Below are positions 20,314 through 28,729 of a stretch of DNA of 64,000 nt, in pieces. The translations under genes and the position numbers were made by a program. The stretch spans positions 23,096,273 to 23,160,272 of the forward strand of contig JASWHV010000018.1 of assembly GCA_030760725.1 (NCBI GenBank), read 5' to 3'. Within the stretch, counting starts at the first letter, position 1; every line of letters starts with the position of its first letter. The notes under the pieces are model-generated. The model did not search any database and had not been told where the DNA came from. It worked only from the letters and a program-made list of their open reading frames with translations. The stretch is from Neostapfia colusana. Its lineage: Eukaryota; Streptophyta; Magnoliopsida; Poales; Poaceae.

Positions 20314-22505
20314 GGCTACCTGCAGCTGCAGCTCCTCCGCGGCGGCGGAACACTCCTTGGCTTTGGCTTCAGCTTGGGCCAGAGCCTCGCGGTAGGTGAC
20401 ACGAACCCGCTGGGCCTCTGACTCCAAGCGGCTAATGGCCTTCTTCTGAGTGCCAAGCAGATCACTCATGGCCTCAAGGCTTGACTGCCTTGAGTCAAGG
20501 TCTGCCCGGGCCCGCTGCTGCCAGCTGAGAAGGCGTTCCCTCTCGCCGACCAATGCCTTCCGCTCCTGCTCAAAGGCAGATTGGAGCTGCCGGGCGCTGG
20601 TCTGGGCACGCCCCATGGCGTCCCACACGGGCGCTGGAGCAGGGGGGATAGGAGTTGTGCCGCTGGACCCCCCTGACGAGTCTAAGACCGGCGGGGGCGC
20701 CGGCGCCTCAGCAGCCACGGTGGGGCGCTGTCCTAAGCAGGCCAGGGGGCCAGCAGGCGCACCTACAGCAGCCCTCCCGGTCTCAGGACCTGGCTTCTGG
20801 ACTGGTGAAGGAGGGCGGGTAGGAGCAGATGTGGCCACCGCGGAAAATGAACCCGCTGGTGCAGAGGGTGCCCCCGTCGATTTGGGAGCCATGGGGGCCG
20901 CCACGGTCCCCAGGTGCTGAGGCACGGAGCTTCCGCTGGTTGAAGGCGGCCGGATAAGAGGCCCGCCCCTGGTGGCCGGTTGGTCCCTGCAAAGAAGAAG
21001 AAGCCCTCAGAATAAGGGAAGAGGCAAGAGCTCTGCTCTTATAAGCCGGAAAGAATAACACTTACTGGGCGGCATGAGCGCTCCAGCGAGCTTGCAGCAC
21101 TGGCCTCTGGGCTGTAGCTGAACCGCCAGGACCAGCGGCTGGAACGGTCGCGGAATGGAACGCCTGGATCCCCGGCGCACTCACCGGCGTCGCCCCGCCA
21201 ACATCCGTCCTGGGAGCCCCTCCGCTTGAGGAAGGATGGTGAGGCACCTGGGCTGATTCGGACGGCTGCTGTCTGGGGAGAGTCCCGCCGGGGAGGGACA
21301 CTCGGGAACTCTTCGGGTCGCCACCCGATGGACCAACACCTCCGGGAGATGGGAGCAAAGCAGCTCCGGCACCCTGATTCGGCACAGGCGGCACCCTCAG
21401 AGGAGACCGGGCGCGTTTCTTCTCTAGATGCCCGGGGGCTGGCTCTTTTCCTTTCCCTTTGTCGGCGGCTTGGGTTCCGTCGGCTCTGGGGGAGGGTTTG
21501 ACAGCAGCGGATGCCTCATGCCCTGACCCGGGGTGCTCGGTTCCTGGAATGGTGATACCCCGGAAGGCATCCCCGACCTGTCGGACGGCGATCCCGATAT
21601 CATCAAGGTTCGGCATCTTCCGCAGGAGCTCCGACCTCCTCTGAGGCTCCAAGAAGAGGGGGGTGGCAGAGGGCGGAAGAGCGGGTCGCCACTGGAAATG
21701 TAGTCACCACTCACCTTGCTCACCATCTCGATCAGCTCCTCATCGGAAGGGTCTGAGCCGGGGCCTCTCTCCAGCCTGGTACAGTCCTGCTCGCCGGTGT
21801 AGTACCATGCTGGGCGGCTACGCTGTTGCAAGGGAGCAATACGGCGCGACACGAAGTCCATCAGCACCATTAGAGACGTCAGCCCCTCGTTGGCCAAGAA
21901 CCGGATCCGCTCCAAGACCGGGGTGTACTCCTGCTCCAGCTCAGGGATCTCCTCCAAGAAGCGGCGATCGGTGGTTGGGCTGGCGGTTGGGAGTTGTAGG
22001 CGATCGTGCTCGTCGGTCTGCACTACCACCCAGCTCTCCCTCCAGTTTTCCCACCTTGATGCGCTGAAGGGCAGGAGGTATCCGGAGATCTTGGGGTCTT
22101 TGCAGCGATGCTGGAAGTAGTATGCCCCCATCTGAGTCTTTGAGCCGCGCCCAGTCGTCCGCAGCACAGAGAAGTGGCGGAAGAGCGTCACGGAGGCGTG
22201 CACCCCCACGAACATCTCGCAGAAATGGACAAAAACAGCAGCCATTGCGAAGGAATTGGGGAAAGATGGTGAAGCTGGAGACCGTATGTCTCCAGCAGGG
22301 TGACAAAGAAGGAAGAAATCGGCGGAACAAACCCCGCCAGAGCATAAGCCGTGAAGAACACTATCTCCCCCTTTTCCAGGACCAGGGGGAGAGATCCTCG
22401 GTGAAGCCGATGTTTCTGCTCTTCTGAGCGCCAGCCCAGCAGCCTGCGCACTGGCCCGAGCTCGGAAGAGCGGACGAGGCGCGTCGGGAGCAAGTTGGAA
22501 GCCAT
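20314..22505 (-). pseudogene. Long antisense accessory gene, copy B (3' truncated)
   Basis: Same gene as 5588-8324. Exon 1 is 22505-21066 and exon 2 starts at 20986, with a 79-nt intron (21065-20987; GTAAGT to TTTGCAG). Splicing keeps the frame through LIRPPSTSGSSV into the MAPKSTGAPSAP segment, which strongly supports the intron. The gene is cut at 20314 by the duplication junction inside the coiled coil, so the C-terminal domain is absent. Two 1-bp deletions break exon 1: a G-run near 22258 and one near 21683. Confidence 0.8.
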
Positions 22506-22970
22506 GGCGAAAGAGGACGCAAGGGCATGAGAGCCGGGGCGCAAGAGTTCAAGGGAAGTACGAGCGCAATGCGAAGGGAAGCAGCGGTCCGGGTGAGATC
22601 CCCTTTTAAAACTTTCCAGGGATGGTCCGGGGTAATTCGAAAACCTCCGGAATCATCGCGTCGGTGACCTCGTTGGCTCCGAGACTGGGCGCCGATGAAA
22701 GGTGGACCCTAGATGCCCAACTGAAGCGGTGGGTCAAGGAGTCAGTCTCCTGAGAAGATGAGCCGGCGAGGCACTTCAGCGGTTCCCGAAGAAAGCGCCG
22801 CAAAGGTGGCAGTCTTGGGAACCGCTGCAGTAAAAGCAACCATCAAGTGAGCGCACGCTCCCACGATCCCGTGGCTGTTCGTGCTCCAGCAGCGGTCAAT
22901 TCGGGACATAGAGAAAGTGCGCGGACCGGAAGAGACGGAGGTCCCACCTCGGGCTCGCTATCTCCCCCGA
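22506..22970 (-). promoter_or_regulatory. Upstream region of accessory copy B with TATA-like word
   Basis: No gene. TTTTAAAA at 22604-22611 (minus strand, followed by GGGGATC) lies about 100 nt upstream of the ATG at 22505. R2 has the same word at 31630-31636. It is a candidate promoter for an antisense transcript independent of the LTR. Confidence 0.4.
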
Positions 22971-22988
22971 GATGGGCCCGGGGGCCAC
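22971..22988 (+). other. Putative polypurine tract, unit B
   Basis: GATGGGCCCGGGGGCCAC directly before the LTR. Confidence 0.65.
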
Positions 22989-23822
22989 TGTCGGTACCTG
23001 AGATATGGGGTACCCCTGCGCACAGGGTAAAATGCCTAAGGAACTCGCCCTTCTCCGCAGGGAGAGCTCCGAAGGCGCCACGTGTCCGGCGGGGCCGGAC
23101 CTCCCTCTCCTGAGAGGAGAGCTCCGGGCACGCCACGTGGCATACAGAAGCCGGACCTCCCCCTCCGCGGGAGAGAGGTCCGAAGACGCCGCGTGTCCAG
23201 CGGGGCCGGACCTCCCTCTCCTTAGAGGAGAGCTCCGGGCCCGCCACGTGGCCAGCAGAAGCCGAGCCTCTCCCTCCGCGGAGAGGGGTCCGGAGGCTCC
23301 ACGTGCCCCGCGGGACTGACCCTTCTCTTCTCTGAGAAGGGCTCCGGGCCCGCCACGTGGCAGCAGAGCGACGCTGCCTGCCCCGAGTGATAGGCAGTGG
23401 GCGTAAATACGCCCCATACCTTGCCCGTACAAGGTATTCAAGGCCCGCGTCTTCCCAAGACGCGGAAACGCGGAGCACACATCTGTCAGGTGCCGTTGCG
23501 CCCAGTCGCATCACAGACTGGCGCGCGGTGTCAGAACCTGTCAGCCAATAAACACCGCGACAAGACAACCCATGCCGCCTGCGCCGTCATCAACCGCTAC
23601 GACTGGCATGCGGCATGGGCAGGGCGGCAAGATGAAGACTCAGAAGCCTTCGGCCAGAGACAACTACCGGCATAACTGCAGATACGGTAGATAATAGACA
23701 ATCTTCCCGGGACCACCTGTCGGGTCCCGGCTCCCCTTGTAAGCCGCCCGAGTCTTGGACTATAAAAGGCTCGGGTAGGCGTCGATAGCAAGGGTTCGCA
23801 TTTTGCAACTCATACGCTAGCC
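22989..23822 (+). repeat. Partial plus LTR, unit B
   Basis: Breaks at the same CGCTAGCC as the unit A copy, but the G-box array has one more subrepeat (about 23070-23350), giving 834 against 803 bp. TATAAAA is at 23761-23767. Confidence 0.9.
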
Positions 23823-24116
23823 GGCATAAAGCTAAGCCGCGGCCCTCGGCCTCAAGCTCGCTGGCGACCACCGAGTCGAGTCTGTCCAGCTTGGCGCCGA
23901 TCGACTCCAACGAAGGATCAGGTCCTGCGCGGCTTCTCCTGTGGGCCCCCGGGGAGTTCTCCCCTTCTGGCTAAGGCCTTCAAGGGGTAGGTAGGCCCGG
24001 GCTCGTCTTAGATGACCTAAGGCATCTTCCCCTTCTGGCAAGGCCTTCAAGGGATTGACAGACCTTAGGCGGCCCCCGAGAGGTATGTTCGAGGCACGGA
24101 GGCGCGCCGCAGTTGG
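23823..24116. other. Chimeric junction and post-gag region, unit B
   Basis: Same composition as 9611-9904: filler GGCA, inverted accessory scrap 23827-23917, then post-gag sequence. No gene. Confidence 0.7.
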
Positions 24117-25865
24117 CTAACGCCCTGGCCTGTCACCGTCGGAACTGGAGTCCTCACCGTCATGCACTGTCTTTATGACACGCTGAGGCTCCTGGAACCC
24201 CACCTGGTGGGTAGCAGTGACTGGGGCATCGACCTTCTGTTTGCCATCCCTCTGACGGTAGGGCGGCGCCTCAGCCCTCTGCTGTCTCCCTTTGCGGAAG
24301 CGCTCTGCGAGCCTCTGGATCTCCCAGCAGTCGGCAGCAGTATGGTTGCAGGTGCCATGCACGGGGCATAGCCCGCCTTGGCCACTGTCTGGGGCCGGTG
24401 ATTGCCGCTGCCTTTTGTCGGGGCGTGGCCCCTGAGCTCCACTAGTCGTCACTGCTGCGGCGACGAGGGCCGTGAATGGTGACTTCATCTTGCCACCCCC
24501 ACGGTTCTTGGTCTTCTTGCCACCCCCATAGGCAGCAGCACCAGACCCGGGCTGTCCTCCTGACTCGGAGGTCGGCAGAGCGTGCCAGTTCCGCCCTTCA
24601 GCTGCTCTGGCGCACTTGTCCGCCAGGCTGAAGAGCTCCGAGACGTCGCGGACCTCTCTGGTCGCGAGCTTCTCAAGCATTTTCTCGTCCCGGACACCCT
24701 GTCGGAACGCCACCAACACTGAGGCACTTTGGATATGCGGGATGGTGTTGCGTACCTGAGAGAACCGCTGGATGAAAGAGCGCAGCGACTCCCCAGGTTG
24801 TTGCTTGACGGCGTGGAGGTCAAGCTCCGTGCCGGGACGGGTGTAAGAGCTGCCGAAGTTGGCGACGAACTGCCGGCAGAGCTCACCCCAGGAGGTTATG
24901 GACCCCTGAGGTAGATTCATGAGCCAAGACTGAGCTGGGCCGGTCAAGGCGACGGGGAAGTAGTTGGCCATGACAGCCTCGTCCCCTCCTGCAGCAAGTA
25001 CGGCGGTGGAGTAGATCTGGAGGAACTCCGCTGGGTTGACGCTACCGTCGTACTTCTCGGGCAGATGCGGGCGAAACTTGCGTGGCCACCTTGCGAAGCG
25101 AAGGTGGGGTGCAAGGGCCGCACATCCTGCACCTGCTGCTGCAGGTACTGGCGCTGCGAACGTTTGGTTCGCACCTGGCACCGCGTATCCCGGCATGGGC
25201 AAGGCTGCACCATAGGCCGGGGCCGCTACTTGCGGCGCATATAGCTGTTGCATATGCTGCGCAGCATATGCCTGAGGCAGGGCTCGCGTGGTGAAGGCCT
25301 GCCCTTCTGGTTGTGTCGAGGCCGAGGACATGCTGTCACCTGCCTCATGGCTGCGACGCCTCTCTCGGCGTCGCTCGAGGTACACCCGGGCGTCCTGGCC
25401 CAAGTGGCACCGTTCCAGTTTCCTTTGCAGGTCCGTCGACAGGAGCCTGGAGGAGCTGGAATCCGCCGTCAGCCCGTCAACCGTGGGTGTGCGCGTCAGC
25501 GACACAGCCGGTTGTCCTGGGCGCCGTCCTCGCCGAAACCGAGGGTTCGCGGCGGCGACGACGAGGCGGTCCACCTCACGGACCCATTGCTGGGTCGCTG
25601 AATGGGGCGCATCCCCCGCAGGTGGGTTGCGCAGCAGCGCTCTTGCTGCAGCTAGCGCACCTCCATGGTGTATGCTCAGCGCTGCAGAAGACCTCACACT
25701 GGTCTGGGCCTGCATAGCCGGAGTCGGCATTGCCGGAGTCGGCTGCTGGCTACCAGCTTGTGCCGACACACTCCGTCCTGAGTATGTCGACATGTACTCC
25801 CCAGTGGTCATGGTTCGCCGTGAACGCGGAGGGGGAGAGTTTGCCGCTGAAGGAAGCTTGGTCAT
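24117..25865 (-). CDS. gag: R3 gag, intact 582-codon frame (unit B)
   Basis: The only gag here with its normal ATG (GAAGATGACC, 25865) and no stop or frameshift. Residues 1-60 are Ser/Pro/Ala-rich, about 160-172 is an Arg-rich stretch, and about 205-245 is Pro/Ala/Tyr-rich. The capsid-like gag domain covers about 257-425 (RFARWPRKFRPHLPEKYDGS at its start). C500, H503, H508 and C513 form a knuckle with CX2HX4HX4C spacing. It ends GDRPGR-stop with no protease, as in other pol-less elements. The protein would package RNA in cytoplasmic particles if expressed; partner enzymes must come from elsewhere. Confidence 0.88.
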   Translation of the reverse strand: MTKLPSAANSPPPRSRRTMTTGEYMSTYSGRSVSAQAGSQQPTPAMPTPAMQAQTSVRSSAALSIHHGGALAAARALLRNPPAGDAPHSATQQWVREVDRLVVAAANPRFRRGRRPGQPAVSLTRTPTVDGLTADSSSSRLLSTDLQRKLERCHLGQDARVYLERRRERRRSHEAGDSMSSASTQPEGQAFTTRALPQAYAAQHMQQLYAPQVAAPAYGAALPMPGYAVPGANQTFAAPVPAAAGAGCAALAPHLRFARWPRKFRPHLPEKYDGSVNPAEFLQIYSTAVLAAGGDEAVMANYFPVALTGPAQSWLMNLPQGSITSWGELCRQFVANFGSSYTRPGTELDLHAVKQQPGESLRSFIQRFSQVRNTIPHIQSASVLVAFRQGVRDEKMLEKLATREVRDVSELFSLADKCARAAEGRNWHALPTSESGGQPGSGAAAYGGGKKTKNRGGGKMKSPFTALVAAAVTTSGAQGPRPDKRQRQSPAPDSGQGGLCPVHGTCNHTAADCWEIQRLAERFRKGRQQRAEAPPYRQRDGKQKVDAPVTATHQVGFQEPQRVIKTVHDGEDSSSDGDRPGR

Positions 25866-25902
25866 CTTCGTCGGCGGAAACTCGTCGCGCTAGGGGAAAA
25901 GC

Positions 25903-25920
25903 CCCCTACCTGGCGCGCCA
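25903..25920 (-). other. R3 primer binding site
   Basis: Minus strand TGGCGCGCCAGGTAGGGG, two bases from the 5' LTR. Confidence 0.75.
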
Positions 25921-25922
25921 AA

Positions 25923-27018
25923 TGTCGAAGTGTGCGGTCGACACTTCCCCCGGGCCTGCACTGGGCAGCCCGGGGAGGTTCTTTTTTCGGAGGGGCTAGT
26001 TCCTAGCGGAGAGCATGCACGGATGGAACGAGTTAGTAAGAGCTTGACACGGCGAGTTTTACGTGGTTCAGGCCGCCGGAGCGTAAAACCCTACGTCCAT
26101 GGCGAGCTATGGAGCTCGCTGTATTGCTTGCTGCTCAGGGCCGGAGGCCTGAGCTTGGGGGTGAGTTACAGCTTGAGAGTGTATGGCTAGCGTATGAGTT
26201 GCAAAGTGCGAACCCTTGCTATCGACGCCTACCCGAGCCTTTTATAGTCCAAGACTCGGGCGGCTTACAAGGGGAGCCGGGACCCGACAGGTGGTCCCGG
26301 GAAGATTGTCTATTATCTACCGTATCTGCAGTTATGCCGGTAGTTGTCTCTGGCCGAAGGCTTCTGAGTCTTCTTCCTGCTGCCCTGCCCATGCCGCATG
26401 CCAGTCGTAGCGGTTGATGACGGCGCAGGCGGCATGGGTTGTCTTGTCGTGGTGTTTATTGGCTGACAGGTTCTGACACCGCGCGCCAGTCTGTGATGCG
26501 ACTGGGCGCAACGGCACCTGACAGACGCGTGCTCCGCGTTTCCAAGTCTTGGGAAGACGCGGGCCTTGAATACCTTGTACGGGCAAGGTATGGGGCGTAT
26601 TTACGCCCGCTGCCTATCACTCGGGGCAGGCAGCGTCGCTCTGCTGCCACGTGGCGGGCCCGGAGCCCTTCTCAGAGAAGAGAAGGGTCAGTCCTGCAGG
26701 GCACGTGGAGCCTCCGGGCCTCTCTCCACGGAGGGAGAGGCTCGGCTTCTGCTGGCCACGTGGCGGGCCCGGAGCTCTCCTCTAAGGAGAGGGAGGTCGG
26801 GCCCCGCTGGACACGCGGCGTCTTCGGACCTCTCTCCCGTGGAGGGGGAGGTCCGGCTTCTGTGTGCCACGTGGCGGGCCCGGAGCTCTCCTCTGAGGAG
26901 AGGGAGGTCCGGCCCCACCGGACGCGTGGCGCCTTCGGAGCTCTCCCTGCGGAGAAGGGCGAGTTCCTTAGGCATTTTACCCTGTGCGCGGGGGTACCCC
27001 ATATCTCAGGTACCGACA
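25923..27018 (-). repeat. R3 5' LTR
   Basis: 1,096 bp, ending GGTACCGACA directly before TSD CCGTG. It has the full set of subrepeats (about 26650-26960). TATA (minus) is at 26240-26246. Confidence 0.95.
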
Positions 27019-27546
27019 CCGTGCAACCCAGCGCTCAAGATCCAGATGCTCAAGTCAGACCCGATGCATGGATCACGGAGGTCCGGGACTACTTGAAAGA
27101 CAATATCCTCCCTGATGAACATGTATCCGCTGAACGGATTGTGCGTATGGCTAAGAGACACATGGCGGTAGAGGGGGATCTCTACCGACGTGGCTCCAAC
27201 CACATCCTATTGCGGTGCATAACCCAGGGGGAAGGTTGTGACTTGTTCGCTGAGATCCATGGAGGCGAATGTGGGAGTCACTCTTCCTCACGCACGTTTG
27301 TCGGTAAAGCCTTTCGGCATGGCTTCTACTAGCCGGCAACACTCCAGGATGCTGTCGAGCTGGTCGAGAGCTGCTAGGCGTGCCTGTTCCACGCCAAGCA
27401 GATCCATACACCGGCTTGGACGGTACAGATGATCCAGCCCACATGGCCATTCGCCATGCTGGGTCTGGACATCCCGGGCCTGGGACCATCCCCCAGAACC
27501 GAGGACGGGGACCCGCTCCCGAACCTTCGGAACATGGAACACCGCT
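27019..27546 (+). pseudogene. pol: R2 integrase N-terminal region, truncated
   Basis: AWITEVRDYLKDNILPDE, MAKRHMAVEGDLYRRGSN, IHGGECGSHSSS and then CLFHAKQIHTPAW form the HHCC zinc region. A TAG (27330-27332) sits where WP is expected after GFY, and a second TAG lies in the ESC-ACL segment. Only the first Asp of the DDE core (GLDIPG) is reached before the coding signal ends at a GTAAGT. A functional integrase cannot be made. Confidence 0.82.
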
Positions 27547-28729
27547 GTAAGTTCTACCCCTAGAGCAACAATAGGATAGGCCCTTCTTTTTATAATAAAT
27601 TCCATAAAGTCCAAGAACAGGGCTTGGAGCAACTAAGCCTCAGGGGACGGTCCAGGACTACGTTCAGCTTCGCCTGGTTCCGACCCCAAGCGCGTAGAGT
27701 CTTGCTTCCCTTCAGGTGGGTCGTGGCCTACATATTCGGCCCGCCTTCCCCCGTATGGAAATTTATATGAAAAGAAACCTACCCTACGTTGCTCTCCATT
27801 GGTACTCATTTAATTTACTTATTAAATTTTTATGATTACCCTACTAACGCGCGCTCACTATGCGTTCAACTCCCTCTTCTCATTCTCATCTTTAGTCGGA
27901 ATTTGCTGCCCTGCCAAAGGCGGTTGCGCGGGAGGTACCGGCCGAAAGACAGGGGGGCCCCAAGCCCCCCGGCACTTCGCGTGCGGTAGTTCCCAAGCAC
28001 CAAATAAGTGGACGGGGACCGTAAGCCAGATAAGACTAAGAGATAGAGGGGGGGGGAGCCCCCAAGGAGAATTACTTTTTCCTTACTTGTGTGCAGGACC
28101 TCTCAGCCTCAGCTCCCCACAGGAGTATGGTAGGCGCATCCATCCAATAGAACGCACCTACCAGGGGGCCGCTACGGGATCGCGCAAGGCCAAAAAACCC
28201 CAAGGTAAGATCAAAGAGCTAGACCTCACAGGGGCAAGGCCCGAAGGCCCCACGTGTCCAGCAGGGCCGAACCTCCCACCTCCTTGAGAGTGGGAGCTCC
28301 AGGACCGCCGCGTGGTCTATAGAAGTTGGACCTCCCCCCTCTGCGGGGAGAGGCCCGAGGGCTCCACGTGCCCTGCAAGCCCGGACCTCCCCTCAGGCGG
28401 GAGCTCCGGGCCCGCCACGTGACCAACAGGCCCGGACCCCCCCTCCGATCTCGTGAGGCGGGTCCTGGAGACCTCCCGGAGACCTCCGGAACCCTTAGTA
28501 TCCAGTGAGGACCCGGAGAAGGTGTCTATGCAGAGCTTCGAGATTGGTCAAGGCCTCCGAGTCCTTGCAGAGCTAAGGACTCGGTCAGGAAAGGCCAAGA
28601 AGAAGAATAGGACATGGAGACACAGAAAGAAACAAAAGTCTGTCCATACGAAGGCTCCACGAGCTGGGCTACAGACTCAACAAAAATAAAAAAGGAAGTA
28701 CAGGGCCTTGTGGACACGAGGGCAGATGC
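27547..28729 (+). other. R2 post-integrase region with intron and exon-like block
   Basis: Donor-like GTAAGT at 27547 and acceptor TGTGTGCAG ending at 28096 enclose 550 nt. The 108-nt block 28097-28204 ends in AAG/GTAAGA. An AT-rich patch (TTTAATTTACTTATTAAATTT) is near 27808-27830. CACGTG/GGAGCTCC palindromes cluster at 28245-28445. No protein gene is supported. Confidence 0.55.

Larger units (their letters stand above)
20314..26579. repeat. Tandem duplication inside R3, unit B
   Basis: 6,266 bp repeating the order of unit A: truncated long accessory gene, polypurine tract, partial plus LTR (break at ACGCTAGCC), inverted accessory scrap (23827-23917), post-gag region, gag, PBS, and minus LTR up to CTTGTA. 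It is not interrupted by R4, so the duplication preceded R4 or R4 hit one copy only. Confidence 0.85.
1326..27018 (-). mobile_element. R3: rearranged pol-less element inserted in R2 pol
   Basis: Both ends are LTRs in minus orientation (1326-2227 and 25923-27018), flanked by CCGTG at 1321-1325 and 27019-27023. Read on the minus strand it has 5' LTR, PBS, gag, a rearranged middle, an antisense short accessory ORF, polypurine tract and 3' LTR. The middle contains a plus-strand 3' fragment of a pol-bearing element (about 3781-9610), a tandem duplication (6197-20313 and 20314-26579), and the later insertion R4. Without R4 it is about 17.8 kb. Confidence 0.9.
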
